This document shows positions 25,188 to 34,447 of a DNA stretch of 46,022 nucleotides, piece after piece. Each line of letters begins with the position of its first letter. Position 1 is the stretch's first letter. Below the pieces are notes generated by a model. That model was not told the origin of the DNA. It saw only the letters and a program-made list of their open reading frames with translations, and did no database searches. The translations under genes were made by a program, and so were the position numbers. The stretch spans positions 1 to 46,022 of the forward strand of contig JAFGVM010000088.1 in assembly GCA_016937995.1 (NCBI GenBank), read 5' to 3'. The DNA comes from Candidatus Delongbacteria bacterium. GTDB taxonomy: Bacteria > UBA4055.

Positions 25188-27026
25188 ATGGATCAAATAT
25201 CACAAATAAAACTTGAGCTTCTCTCACCTGCAAAAAATCTCAGATCAGGTAAACTTGCCATCCTTTCAGGTGCCGATGCAGTTTATATAGGAGGACCTGA
25301 ACTTTCAGCTAGATCAGCAGCAGGTAATTCATGGGAAGACATAGAAGAACTGATCAAATTTGCACATCAGTATTATTCAAAGGTCTACGTAGCTCTCAAC
25401 ACGATCTTTTATAATGAGGAAACAGAGATCATAAAAGGATCTATCGAAAAAGCATATTCTATAGGAGCAGATGCATTGATAATCCAGGATACGGGAATAC
25501 TTGAAATGCACCTACCCCCAATTCCTGTACATGCTTCGACACAGTGTAATAATTCAGATCCTGAACATATCCGATTTCTCAGAGACACTGGTTTTTCAAG
25601 GGTTATACTGGCCAGAGAACTGGAGATTGATCAGATCGAAAAGATCAGTAAAAAGGTTCCTGGAATAGAAATGGAAGCATTTGTTCATGGAGCATTGTGT
25701 GTTTCATTTTCCGGAAGATGCTATTTTTCTCAGTATTTATCAGGCAGAAGTGCCAACAGAGGAAAGTGTATGCAGGTATGCCGTCTTCCATTTGATCTTG
25801 AAGATTCAAGTGGTAAAGTACTGGCAAAAAGCAAATACTTACTATCTTTGAAAGATATGAATTTATCAGGTAATCTGGATCAAATGATCAATGCCGGTGT
25901 TACTTCATTCAAGATAGAAGGGCGATTAAAAGATGAGGCATATGTGGGAAATGTAACTGCTGCATACAGCAATGAGATAGACAGAATAATTGAAAACAGT
26001 AACGGAAAGTATACACGTGCATCATCAGGTAAAGTTCAATTGAAGTATGAACCCGACTTAAATAAAACTTTTAACAGAGGATTTACAAAATATTTTTTCA
26101 ACGGCCGTAAAGAAGAAGTTATCTCTCCGGATTATCAGAAATCGCTGGGAGAATTTATCGGTAAGATCAAAAATATTTCCTATGACTATTTTACACTCGA
26201 TAGAGTTCATGACCTAAAAAACGGAGAAGGGATATGCTGGTTCAACAAAAATAATAAGCTTACCGGAGTTAATATAAATAAAGTTGAAGTTGAACGCATT
26301 TATCCCAATAAGACTATTCCGGATTCTGAAGGTATAGAAATTTATCGTAACGAGAATCCGTCTTTTGAGAAAGCAGTTATCAATGGAACTGAGAGAAGAA
26401 TTGGTCTTTCCTTCAAAGTTCAGGAGAAAAACGGGGTTTTTAAAATAACTGCTACTGATGAGGATAATAATCAAGCAGAAATAGAATTTAACCATGTTAA
26501 GATCATAGCGAATAAACCTGAAGGTTTATTTGAGAATTGGAAAAAACAGTTCTCTAAACTCGGGGACAGCATTTTTTATTTTGATAAAATTGAGCTTGAT
26601 CCCGAAAATAAATACTTTATCCCTTTGTCAGTTCTCAATGAAAAAAGAAGAGAGATAATTTCGGCTGTCTTAAAAGTAAGAATAGGTAGTTTTCCAGTAT
26701 CAATTGCTGGACAGAAGATCTCCGGAATAAAATATCCTGAAAAAATACTCGATAGTTCGTTCAATATATCAAACGAATATGCTGAGAGATTTTATAAAAA
26801 ACATGGTGCGGAAATAAATGAGTTTGCTGCTGAGATTTCTGATAATCATAGTATTAAAAGAGTGATGACCACAAAGCATTGTATGAAGCATTGGTTAGGG
26901 AATTGTCCAGTGGATACTAAGAAAATAAACAGCTTTTCAGAACCTCTATATCTTGTATTAAAAGAGAAAAAATTCAGGCTTGAGTTTAATTGTAAAGACT
27001 GTATTATGGAAATATATTCTGAATAA
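25188..27026 (+). CDS. U32-family protein with DUF3656-like C-terminus (RlhA-like)
   Basis: A 612-aa protein. The U32 core spans residues about 8-310 (LELLSPAKNLRSGKLAILSGADAVYIGG, HASTQCNN, HGALCVSFSGRCYFSQYLSGRSANRG, CMQVCRLPF, FKIEGRLKDEAYV). Conserved cysteines in CVSFSGRC and CMQVC, with further ones in the C-terminal GNCP and CKDC, may hold an iron-sulfur cluster. The longer C-terminal part matches the layout of RlhA, which hydroxylates C2501 of 23S rRNA, rather than the shorter collagenase-type annotations. The AT-rich inverted repeat at the stop codon followed by T6 may be a weak terminator. Confidence 0.85.
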   Translation: MDQISQIKLELLSPAKNLRSGKLAILSGADAVYIGGPELSARSAAGNSWEDIEELIKFAHQYYSKVYVALNTIFYNEETEIIKGSIEKAYSIGADALIIQDTGILEMHLPPIPVHASTQCNNSDPEHIRFLRDTGFSRVILARELEIDQIEKISKKVPGIEMEAFVHGALCVSFSGRCYFSQYLSGRSANRGKCMQVCRLPFDLEDSSGKVLAKSKYLLSLKDMNLSGNLDQMINAGVTSFKIEGRLKDEAYVGNVTAAYSNEIDRIIENSNGKYTRASSGKVQLKYEPDLNKTFNRGFTKYFFNGRKEEVISPDYQKSLGEFIGKIKNISYDYFTLDRVHDLKNGEGICWFNKNNKLTGVNINKVEVERIYPNKTIPDSEGIEIYRNENPSFEKAVINGTERRIGLSFKVQEKNGVFKITATDEDNNQAEIEFNHVKIIANKPEGLFENWKKQFSKLGDSIFYFDKIELDPENKYFIPLSVLNEKRREIISAVLKVRIGSFPVSIAGQKISGIKYPEKILDSSFNISNEYAERFYKKHGAEINEFAAEISDNHSIKRVMTTKHCMKHWLGNCPVDTKKINSFSEPLYLVLKEKKFRLEFNCKDCIMEIYSE

Positions 27027-27039
27027 AGTTTATTCTTTT

Positions 27040-28404
27040 TTATTTCCCAACTACGATAGTCTTCTTATTTACAAATTCTTTAATCCCTAATTCTGAAAGT
27101 TCTCTTCCCGCACCGGATTTTTTCGTTCCACCGAAAGGTAGTCTCGGATCAGATTTAACAAAGTCATTTATAGCTACAGTTCCTGCCTGGATCCGTTTCG
27201 CTAATCTCTCTGCTCTTTCAATATTCTCTGTAAAAATTGCAGCACCAAGTCCGTATTCAGTATTATTAGCTATTCTTACAGCTTCATCTTCTGTTTGAAC
27301 TACAATTATTGGTGCGATCGGTCCGAAAACTTCTTCATTTATAACTTTCATATCTTCAGTTGTATTAGAAACTACACATGGAGAAAAGAAATATCCTTTT
27401 TCAGGTCTTTCCTGCTGCCTAGATATTTTTCCACCTTTTTTCACAGTATCTTCGAGTTGTACCTGAAGCTCTTTAACGAATTCAGGTCTAGCAAGAGGTG
27501 CAATATCAGTACTTTCATCAAGTGGATCACCGATCTTAAGCTTATTCATTCCTGAAATAAATTTTTCACTGAATTCTTTTGCTATAGAATCCATCACGAT
27601 GAATCTTTTAGCAGCAATACAGCTTTGACCACTGTTGAGCGTTCTTGAGAGTACTGCTGCTTTAACAGCTTTATCGATATCAGCATCTTCGAGAACAATG
27701 AACGGATCTGAACCACCAAGTTCTAAGACCATTGGTTTTATCCTCTTACCTGCTATTTCTCCGACCTTTTCTCCGGCATTATTACTACCTGTCAATGAAA
27801 CTGCATCTACAAGATCTTCATCAATTATTCTCATTGCAGTTTTTGAATCTACAAGTAGTGTCGTGAACACTCCGTCAAAATATCCTGCTTCAGAAAATAT
27901 TTCCTCAATTGCTAAAGCACATTGCGGAACATTTGAAGCATGTTTTAAAATACAAACATTTCCGGCTGTAATTGAAGGAACTGCCTGTCTGAACACCTGC
28001 CAGAAAGGAAAATTCCAAGGCATTATTTCAAATACGATTCCTAAAGGTTCGAACGATATATAACTCTTCTGATTCTGAGTTTCAATATGCTCATCTTTTA
28101 GAAATTTCTCAGCATTATCAGCATAATAATCACAAAGCCATGCACATTTTTCAACTGATGCAGTAGATGATCTTATTATCATACCCATTTCTTTTGTAAT
28201 GGTCTCAGCATATTTTTTTTTATTCACTCTGAGAACAGTTGCAAGATTCCTAAGCAATCTCACTCTGACCTTGATATCTGTACCTTTCCATGCATAAAAA
28301 GTGTTTCTTGCTTCATTTATCTTTTCTAATGTTTCATCCCATTTCAGAAGATCATATTCGGCCATTACTTCTTCTGTATACGGATTTATTGACTTGATTT
28401 TCAT
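27040..28404 (-). CDS. NAD(P)-dependent succinate-semialdehyde-type dehydrogenase
   Basis: A 454-aa aldehyde dehydrogenase. Motifs: EIMPWNFPFWQVFRQAVP (cofactor loop), SLTGSNNAGEKVG, the general base in LELGGSDPFIV, the catalytic Cys in NSGQSCIAAKRF, and NEEVFGPIAPI. The ~455-aa length and the MPWNFPFWQ form fit the GabD/Sad-like succinate semialdehyde branch. It would oxidise succinate semialdehyde or a related aldehyde to the acid. No GABA or 4-hydroxybutyrate gene is nearby. Confidence 0.88.
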   Translation of the reverse strand: MKIKSINPYTEEVMAEYDLLKWDETLEKINEARNTFYAWKGTDIKVRVRLLRNLATVLRVNKKKYAETITKEMGMIIRSSTASVEKCAWLCDYYADNAEKFLKDEHIETQNQKSYISFEPLGIVFEIMPWNFPFWQVFRQAVPSITAGNVCILKHASNVPQCALAIEEIFSEAGYFDGVFTTLLVDSKTAMRIIDEDLVDAVSLTGSNNAGEKVGEIAGKRIKPMVLELGGSDPFIVLEDADIDKAVKAAVLSRTLNSGQSCIAAKRFIVMDSIAKEFSEKFISGMNKLKIGDPLDESTDIAPLARPEFVKELQVQLEDTVKKGGKISRQQERPEKGYFFSPCVVSNTTEDMKVINEEVFGPIAPIIVVQTEDEAVRIANNTEYGLGAAIFTENIERAERLAKRIQAGTVAINDFVKSDPRLPFGGTKKSGAGRELSELGIKEFVNKKTIVVGK

Positions 28405-28431
28405 ATTAATACACCTGATTGTCTAACAATT

Positions 28432-29001
28432 TTATTTACTGAAAAAATTTATTGGTGTAGTACTGATCCTTTCATATCTCACTATTTCGTCTTTTAGCTT
28501 TCTGATCTTAAAAATGATAATGTTTATTGCCTCCCAAAGAAAAACCCAACCACCAATGTTAAATCCTTCAATGATGATCTTATAAAAATAATTTGTCTCT
28601 ACTGTTGATGAAAGAAAGAAGGAGGTAAATAAAGAAAAAACTGAGATTAAAATGAATATACCGACTTCTTTACGAAGTTTTTTGATCTGTTTCATTACAA
28701 AAAGCATCATAAAATCATAATAATTTTTTATACCTGTCCTGATCCTTTTTTCCTTCTCAATATCTTCATACTTTTCAGGAATATGAAAATGCAGCTCAAC
28801 TTTACAGTTTAACGGAAGATATTCAAAAGAATCATCCATATAGCTTATAAAATCCTGATCAAGATCTCTTTTTTTTATAGGTGAAGGATCAAGTTCATTA
28901 AATATGTCCGTGTAGGATTTTAGCTTAACTTCAACTATGTACGAATTCGTTTCCTGATTGAATTTATATAAGTCTTTTAATATCTTCTTTTCATTTTTCA
29001 C
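28432..29001 (-). CDS. Two-helix membrane protein of unknown function
   Basis: A 189-aa protein. The N-terminal ~110 residues are soluble and charged, with a beta-like stretch (CKVELHFHIP). Two membrane helices follow (about 113-133 and 145-165) joined by a short loop, and a basic tail ends it. I do not recognise the family. It overlaps the VOC gene upstream by 11 bases, which suggests an operon with the small genes above it. Confidence 0.6.
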   Translation of the reverse strand: MKNEKKILKDLYKFNQETNSYIVEVKLKSYTDIFNELDPSPIKKRDLDQDFISYMDDSFEYLPLNCKVELHFHIPEKYEDIEKEKRIRTGIKNYYDFMMLFVMKQIKKLRKEVGIFILISVFSLFTSFFLSSTVETNYFYKIIIEGFNIGGWVFLWEAINIIIFKIRKLKDEIVRYERISTTPINFFSK

Positions 29002-29410
29002 TTTTCTCTTCCTTTACCATTTTTTCATACTCTGCAGCACATGGTTCCCAAAGTTCTATCTGATTACCTTCAATATCCATTATCTGTGCAAATTTACCGT
29101 AATCATAAACTTTAATATCATGAATGATCTTTACACCTTCTGCTTTCAGTTCTTTCATCAGGGCTGTCAGATCGTTCACCCTGTAATTTATCATAAAATC
29201 TTTCTCACCGGGAGAAAAATAATCAGTTTTATCAGAGAAAGGACTCCACTGAAGAAAGGTCTTTTCATCAGGATTCTCATCGTCTCTTGAAACAAAATTG
29301 GTACCATATTCATCAGTTTGCAAGCCCAAATGTTTATTATACCATTTTTTAACCTTATCAGGATCTTTGCATTTGAAGAATATTCCACCAATACCTTTAA
29401 CTTTTTTCAT
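28991..29410 (-). CDS. VOC-family (glyoxalase-like) protein
   Basis: A 139-aa vicinal-oxygen-chelate protein (GGIFFKCKDPDKVKKWYNKHLGL, DFMINYRVNDL, GVKIIHDIKVYDYGKFAQIMDIEGNQIELWEP). The last Glu lies in the usual metal-ligand position. Substrate is not predictable. It sits in a run with YCII and GNAT genes. Confidence 0.85.
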   Translation of the reverse strand: MKKVKGIGGIFFKCKDPDKVKKWYNKHLGLQTDEYGTNFVSRDDENPDEKTFLQWSPFSDKTDYFSPGEKDFMINYRVNDLTALMKELKAEGVKIIHDIKVYDYGKFAQIMDIEGNQIELWEPCAAEYEKMVKEEKSEK

Positions 29411-29419
29411 AAAATCTCC

Positions 29420-29752
29420 TTAGTGACCAAGTTTTACAACTTCTACACTCTCACCGTGTTTTAATGCCGGACATTCTTTGGCTAAGCTCTGTGCTTCTTC
29501 ATCATTTTCAGCTTCGATCATATAAAAACCTGAAAGTTGCTTATCTGTATAAACGAACGGATCCTGCTTTACTTCATCACCTTTTAAAAGAACTGAATGG
29601 TATGAACAACCATCACCGTAGAGCATTTTGGCTTTTTTATCTAATTCATCAGCATAGTCAATATAATCAGCAATTATAGCTTTCTGCTCTTCTTCACTAC
29701 GACCAACAAATGATGACTGATCTCCACGCATTAACAATAAATATCTGCTCAT
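29420..29752 (-). CDS. YCII-domain protein
   Basis: A 110-aa YCII-related protein (YLLLMRGDQS, YIDYADELDKKAKMLYGDG, GFYMIEAENDEEAQSLAKECPAL, then GESVEVVKL). The family has a ferredoxin-like fold with a His/Asp pair and mostly unknown function. The gene overlaps nothing but is two bases from the GNAT gene stop, so it belongs to the same operon. Confidence 0.85.
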   Translation of the reverse strand: MSRYLLLMRGDQSSFVGRSEEEQKAIIADYIDYADELDKKAKMLYGDGCSYHSVLLKGDEVKQDPFVYTDKQLSGFYMIEAENDEEAQSLAKECPALKHGESVEVVKLGH

Positions 29753-29754
29753 CT

Positions 29755-30261
29755 TTATATCCTCTGTTTCATTTTATATCTCAATTTATTCTTAATTTCT
29801 CCCTGAAATATAAATCCTGCTTTCTCCAGAACTTTTATCGAACCTGAATTCATCTTGTCAACTATACCCCAAATTGAATTTAATTTCAACTCTTTTAATG
29901 ACCATTCTGTCATTGCCTGAACAGCCTCAGTAGCAAATCCTTTTCCCTGATGCTTATCTTCAATAGCATAACCGATCTCAACAATACAATCATAAGGGCT
30001 CAAACCTACATGTCCTATGAGCTCATTATTATCTTTAATCACAATTCCAAGAACAAAAGGGGTTTTATTTGGAGCTGGTATCTCATGATACTGCAGCATA
30101 AGATATTCAACTACCTGCTTCGCTTCTTCCTTGCTTGCATATACCTGATCTGGAATAAATTCCTTCATACCATCTTCCAGACTCATTAGATATACCTTAT
30201 GAACATCTTCGCTGGTAAATTTGCGGAGTATTAGTCTTGGTGTTGTAATTGGGTAGTTCAT
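29755..30261 (-). CDS. GNAT N-acetyltransferase (RimJ/RimL-like)
   Basis: A 168-aa acetyltransferase. The acetyl-CoA loop reads DKHQGKGFATEAVQAMTEW, and the family start TPRLILRKFTSEDVHKVY and end GSIKVLEKAGFIFQG are present. It probably acetylates an N-terminal or small-molecule amine. It overlaps the upstream zincin-flavodoxin gene by four bases (ATGA). Confidence 0.88.
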   Translation of the reverse strand: MNYPITTPRLILRKFTSEDVHKVYLMSLEDGMKEFIPDQVYASKEEAKQVVEYLMLQYHEIPAPNKTPFVLGIVIKDNNELIGHVGLSPYDCIVEIGYAIEDKHQGKGFATEAVQAMTEWSLKELKLNSIWGIVDKMNSGSIKVLEKAGFIFQGEIKNKLRYKMKQRI

Positions 30262-31967
30262 TTCCTTCTACACTCTTCAACAAGTTCTTCAATATTTTCT
30301 TTAGATGTAAAATCGGTAGGATTATCAAAAGAATCAAGCATTCCTTTTTCATCAGAAGTAAGAAATTCCTGCCTGCTAAGTTTCCATTTCATCAATCGCA
30401 TTATGATTGTATAAGGAAATTTCAATTTCTTAAAATCGAAACCTCCTCTAAGGTAAAATATTTTTATCGATTTTAACTGATCGTAAGTAAAATTCTTTCT
30501 TTTGATGTTATCAAGATCCTCCGGTTTACCTGTGGAAGCTCCTGTAGCAAAGACAATTATTTTTTTATCATCAAGTTTATGCATGTTGTTCGTTATAAAC
30601 TTAACACCGTTTATACCTGAAACATATAAACCGCCACCGTAAATTATAGTTCTGTACTTGGATAGATCATTTATTGATACCTGGGAATACTCTTTTAGGT
30701 CAGCTGTCAGCTCTTCGGATATCCATTCGGCATACTTTTTTACAAAACCGGACTTTGATCTGTATATCACTATTGTATTGATTTCCTTATCGAACCTGTT
30801 ACACTCAAATTTATTTTTATTTTTTTGCCTGAATCTATCAATCGTACAATCAAGTTTGTCTGTAAGATCTTTATATTTTTTGCAGTTCAGACAAATATCA
30901 GGAGTTTTAACAGATTCGATCTCTTTTACTAAAGCTTTATTTCGAATAAGACCTTCTTTCCATTCATCCAGCAGATCATCTATTTTTTGACCGAAGTAAT
31001 TCTCCTCATATTCCAGCCATGAACCCTCTTTAACTTCTTCCAAAGGAAAAAATAATCGTTTTAATTTTTCATATTCGAATTTATCCTCAAGAAAAAATGC
31101 GAAAGAAAGAGCTAAAGTATGTATATTAACTTCAGCTTCAGAAAATAACTTATTCCATTTTTCTTTCAAGTCAGAGAAATGAAAAACTCCTTTAACCGCT
31201 ATTTCACGAGCATAAAAATCAGCTGCCTTTCTTTTATCGTCACCCTCTTTATTGAATTTATCCTGAATAAGCTGTGCATATCCTTCAAGTAAAAGTTTAA
31301 AGGAATTCATTGTCAGATCATTCCCGAATTTTGTATTCTTAATGATCTCAGAATTCACCAGATGGAATGTTTCATGTACAATATTAGATACAATCAGCAA
31401 TGTATCATTTTTTTTCATATCTTTCACAGGTAAAAACATTTCAAATAGATCTCTGTTGTAAGAAGTTGGACCTATATGGTCCATTAATACAACTCTGATA
31501 ACAGGCGGTAATAGACCCTTCCATTCTTTAGCTATGAACCTGTCTATTTTATTAGTCTGTTCAAAGATCAAATTAGCTATCTCTTCCAAATTCATATCAT
31601 ATTTGATAGAAATATATTTACTTTGAAGAACTTTTCCCGAATCCTGATATTTATCGAAATCTTTATAAATAAAATAGTTTTTTGTATTTTTTACGAATTT
31701 CAGTTGTTTTATGACATTTGGAATATCGTTCAGGTGCATATAATGGAGTATTAATCCACCTTCATTCTTTCCCAGCTTTTCACATATTTCGCAATATTCT
31801 GATAAGGTTGGCTCGAATCTTCCCAACATTTGATAACAATCATTAAGTATAAAATATTCCTGACCCTGCTTTTCGAGTTGAGCAACGATCTTCTTCTCCA
31901 TTTTCTTGTAATTCTTAAAGAAGTTCCTGTTCCACTCTTCCATTTTTTCTAGATATTTATCTTTCAT
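30258..31967 (-). CDS. Zincin-like HExxH domain fused to a flavodoxin
   Basis: A 569-aa protein with two apparently unrelated halves. Residues about 1-340 have the zinc-peptidase motif IVHETFHLVNSE (H198, E199, H202), with LLEGYAQLI some 40 residues later as a possible third ligand (gluzincin pattern). A Cys-rich linker follows (CLNCKKYKDLTDKLDC, then FEC). Residues about 398-569 are a flavodoxin of the HemG/flavodoxin-5 type (IVIYRSKSGFVKKYAEWI, IIYGGGLYVSGING, IVFATGAST). No signal peptide is visible, so it should be cytoplasmic. Function unknown; a redox-linked protease or metallohydrolase is speculation. Confidence 0.7.
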   Translation of the reverse strand: MKDKYLEKMEEWNRNFFKNYKKMEKKIVAQLEKQGQEYFILNDCYQMLGRFEPTLSEYCEICEKLGKNEGGLILHYMHLNDIPNVIKQLKFVKNTKNYFIYKDFDKYQDSGKVLQSKYISIKYDMNLEEIANLIFEQTNKIDRFIAKEWKGLLPPVIRVVLMDHIGPTSYNRDLFEMFLPVKDMKKNDTLLIVSNIVHETFHLVNSEIIKNTKFGNDLTMNSFKLLLEGYAQLIQDKFNKEGDDKRKAADFYAREIAVKGVFHFSDLKEKWNKLFSEAEVNIHTLALSFAFFLEDKFEYEKLKRLFFPLEEVKEGSWLEYEENYFGQKIDDLLDEWKEGLIRNKALVKEIESVKTPDICLNCKKYKDLTDKLDCTIDRFRQKNKNKFECNRFDKEINTIVIYRSKSGFVKKYAEWISEELTADLKEYSQVSINDLSKYRTIIYGGGLYVSGINGVKFITNNMHKLDDKKIIVFATGASTGKPEDLDNIKRKNFTYDQLKSIKIFYLRGGFDFKKLKFPYTIIMRLMKWKLSRQEFLTSDEKGMLDSFDNPTDFTSKENIEELVEECRRK

Positions 31968-32139
31968 ATATGACCTTCGTTAGATATTCTAACAATAATT
32001 ACTATACTAACAATAATTGCATTTATTTGCAAATTAATAAAATTAAAAAGAGAATGATAAAGATCGACTCATATATATGAAATTTAAACCTGTGTAGTAG
32101 GCTATGAGGCTTTTCCCAACGAAATTCGAAATATTCTTG

Positions 32140-32505
32140 TTACCTAATATTTTCTACGAACTGAACTTTGAACCCATCCGGATCGAGTACATAAAGAAAC
32201 TGAATATGCGGATTCGGTTTGAACGGTCCTTCGTGTACAGGAATATTGTTCTCCTCCAGGTTTTCTTTGATCTTATCCAGACTTCCACAGTCAAAACCAA
32301 GAGAAATATTCTCAACAGAAACAGTATTCCCGGATTTATTATCACTAATAAGTTCAACCTGAGTCTCCCCTTCTCCGAGAAAAACGATCTCCATATCAGG
32401 ATTAGGCTTCATTCTTCTTACGATCGAAAGGCCAACGATCTTCTGATAGAATTTCAACGATTTTTTCATATCTCTAACATGCAATGTTGTCCAACAGAAT
32501 TTCAT
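32140..32505 (-). CDS. VOC-family (glyoxalase/bleomycin-resistance-like) protein
   Basis: A 121-aa VOC protein: FCWTTLHVRDMKKSLKFYQKIVGL, EIVFLGEGETQVELISD, and the end HIQFLYVLDPDGFKVQFVE. H, E and E residues occupy the usual metal positions. The pattern is close to lactoylglutathione lyase, but the substrate is uncertain. GGAGATAC precedes the ATG. The gap 31968-32139 holds no gene. Confidence 0.85.
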   Translation of the reverse strand: MKFCWTTLHVRDMKKSLKFYQKIVGLSIVRRMKPNPDMEIVFLGEGETQVELISDNKSGNTVSVENISLGFDCGSLDKIKENLEENNIPVHEGPFKPNPHIQFLYVLDPDGFKVQFVENIR

Positions 32506-32538
32506 ATGTATCTCCGAAATATTTTAATAATAATTCCT

Positions 32539-32811
32539 TTAATATACTTCCTTGTGCGTTCCAATAGATATTGGTATAATCTTATCATCTTCAATTATAA
32601 AATCTATTGTGATCCTGTATGTTATATTTATGGAAACAGAATAAGTTTCTGGTTGTTTATTTTCCAGTTTATGCAGTCTTAATGAAGGGTGATATGGATT
32701 TATTTCAAGAAGTTTGAAGGTTTTTGTATACTGTCTAACAATTTTCGGATGCTTTTTCAGAAATTTCTCAGATTTTTTCAGATACGGTTTTGTATAAATG
32801 ATTTCAGCCAC
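32539..32811 (-). CDS. RelE/ParE-family toxin
   Basis: A 90-aa toxin-like protein (YTKPYLKKSEKFLKKHPKIV, HPSLRLHKLEN, YSVSINITYRITIDFIIEDD, ISIGTHKEVY), the RelE/YafQ fold with a C-terminal His. By family it is a ribosome-dependent mRNA interferase or gyrase poison. It starts with GTG overlapping the antitoxin stop (GTGGCTGA). Confidence 0.88.
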   Translation of the reverse strand: MAEIIYTKPYLKKSEKFLKKHPKIVRQYTKTFKLLEINPYHPSLRLHKLENKQPETYSVSINITYRITIDFIIEDDKIIPISIGTHKEVY

Positions 32812-33061
32812 GGGTAATTCTCTTTACATGTTCTTCTACTGATTCTTTTATATAATCACCATCCTCAATTGCTTTTCGGGACTCTTTTATGGCTGCATCA
32901 AGTTCGTATTCCCGTAATTCGTTATACCTTTCAACTGAAATAACAATATATTTTGCTTTTCCTCTGACTGTTATGACAGCTTCACCATACTCGGAAGTTT
33001 CTTCTTCTATTAGAGAAACCCCTTTTGTCTTTAAATCATTTGCAGTAATATATTTATGCAT
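32804..33061 (-). CDS. Phd/YefM-family antitoxin
   Basis: An 85-aa antitoxin (MHKYITANDLKTKGVSLIEE, GEAVITVRGKAKYIVISVERYNEL), then an acidic disordered-looking tail that would wrap the toxin. The frame opens with GTG at 33067; GAGG at correct spacing favours ATG 33061. It forms the operon with the RelE-like toxin and probably represses it at the inverted repeat upstream. Confidence 0.88.
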   Translation of the reverse strand: MHKYITANDLKTKGVSLIEEETSEYGEAVITVRGKAKYIVISVERYNELREYELDAAIKESRKAIEDGDYIKESVEEHVKRITRG

Positions 33062-33071
33062 AAACACCTCG

Positions 33072-33114
33072 TAATCGTTTTATTAAAAGTACGATTAATA
33101 GTGCGATTTGTCAA
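33072..33114 (-). promoter_or_regulatory. Toxin-antitoxin promoter and operator
   Basis: On the minus strand TTGACA (33109-33114), 17 bases, then TACTTT (33086-33091). A perfect inverted repeat TAATCGT / ACGATTA (33072-33078, 33091-33097) overlaps the -10, and a third related half-site (AATCGCAC) lies in the spacer. This is the expected layout for antitoxin autorepression. Confidence 0.6.
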
Positions 33115-33166
33115 GTGTTGAAATTTTACATTTTCTGTTTTATTTTAAAATTGACTGTATTCGATC

Positions 33167-33421
33167 TTATTGGGTTATTCCATACATTTCTTTTTTTATG
33201 ATAAGCATATGTATTTGGTCTCTACTGCTTAAAGGAAATCGAATTTGATAATCTAAAAACATTGAATATTTATCATCTTCCAATTTATAAGCCATGTTTT
33301 TCATTATTAGAAAATTCCCTGAAATAATACCTGATAATGTACACTCATTAACAAATGATTTAGTAATTGCATGAGTAGATGTTTTATATATCTCTTTCGG
33401 TTTAAGCTCATAATAATCTTC
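33167..33421 (-). pseudogene. Possible gene remnant behind the ORF6N gene
   Basis: An open frame of 84 codons without a start before residue 38, reading EDYYELKPKEIYKTSTHA..., with NECTLSGIISGNFLIMKNM and ending KKEMYGITQ. Its composition looks coding-like. It overlaps the odd C-terminal tail of the ORF6N protein in another frame. It may be the remnant of a truncated gene or a frameshifted tail. No family recognised. Confidence 0.3.
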
Positions 33422-34302
33422 TTACCAAAAACCAAGGCGAGCATCTTTAATGCATCAATCTCAAACTTAGAAAAACCAAATAATTTCTTCCCAAGATCTT
33501 TCAGCGAAGCCCCAAAATGATATACAATTTCATCATCAATTATAATAAACCTATCATGCGATTTCTTAAATACTTTAATTTCAATTGCAAAAAACTCCTT
33601 TTCAAATTTATCTATATCCAGTTTAAGCTGTTTTGAGATTGATTTCGTTAATATCTTGACTTTCACATTCTTGTTTTTCTTAGTCAAATGTGTTAAAACA
33701 GTATCATCAATATAGTTATCTATTATAACAATGGAACTTTTAGCACTTCTAAAAAGATCTGATACAAATTTATAGGCTTTAAATATTTGCCCTTCAAAGA
33801 ATATACCTTGCTTTGGAATGTTATCGTTACTCTCTAGAGCAGAGAAGACTTTATCGAACTTTTGATCGGTTTCTAATTTATAATGCTCCAAGCGACTGAT
33901 TCTATTGAACACTTCTGAATTAATAATTGAATAGCTCCTCATCTCTATAAAAGTTTTAATGATGATTATACTGATCCTAATTGCAGTTTCACTTCTCAAT
34001 ACAGCAGACAACATAGCTATTCCTTCCTGAGTAAATACATAAGGAAGGTATTTTCGATGTTTACCCCTTGTGTTCTCTAAGGTGACAAATTGGCACCTTA
34101 AAGATTCGTACTCACTTTCAGTTATTTGAAAACCGAATTCTTTAGGGAATCTTTCGATATTTCTTTTAACTACTCGATTAAGATATTTAACTTCAACCCC
34201 ATATAGTTCTGCTAAATCACTATCAGGCATTACCTGCTGACCACGAATTGTAAATATTTTCTCTTTTACTGATATTCCTTCAAATTTCTCTATTTCTTTC
34301 AT
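33307..34302 (-). CDS. ORF6N-domain protein with C-terminal phosphodiesterase-like region
   Basis: A 331-aa protein. The N-terminal ORF6N domain (residues about 8-95: FTIRGQQVMPDSDLAELYGVE, LNRVVKRNIERFPKEFGFQ, YVFTQEGIAMLSAVLRS) is a DNA-binding module common in phages and mobile islands. Residues about 165-290 resemble a phospholipase-D-like fold (IVIIDNYIDDTVL, DRFIIIDDEIVYHFGASLKDLG). The last ~35 residues (after LALVFGKK) look unlike the family and may result from a lost stop or frameshift. AGGAAG precedes the ATG. It is next to a toxin-antitoxin pair, consistent with a small mobile patch. Confidence 0.8.
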   Translation of the reverse strand: MKEIEKFEGISVKEKIFTIRGQQVMPDSDLAELYGVEVKYLNRVVKRNIERFPKEFGFQITESEYESLRCQFVTLENTRGKHRKYLPYVFTQEGIAMLSAVLRSETAIRISIIIIKTFIEMRSYSIINSEVFNRISRLEHYKLETDQKFDKVFSALESNDNIPKQGIFFEGQIFKAYKFVSDLFRSAKSSIVIIDNYIDDTVLTHLTKKNKNVKVKILTKSISKQLKLDIDKFEKEFFAIEIKVFKKSHDRFIIIDDEIVYHFGASLKDLGKKLFGFSKFEIDALKMLALVFGKKIIMSLNRKRYIKHLLMQLLNHLLMSVHYQVLFQGIF

Positions 34303-34326
34303 TTTTGCTTCCTATTATTATATTTT

Positions 34327-34375
34327 AACACCAAGCGGGAAGGCATGGAAGCCTTCCCCTACGGTTCTTGGTGTT
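34327..34375. repeat. Nested palindromic intergenic element
   Basis: Outer arms AACACCAAG / CTTGGTGTT (9 bp, perfect) enclose an inner stem GGGAAGGC / GCCTTCCC with loop ATGGAA. Its higher GC content than the surroundings and its two nested stems suggest a REP-like mobile palindrome. The short ORF through this region is not credible as a gene. Confidence 0.6.
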
Positions 34376-34447
34376 TCTTCTATATTGTTGGAATATAAAC
34401 ATAGCACTAGGTCAAATAGTGACCTTTTGCTATTAATTAATAAAAAA

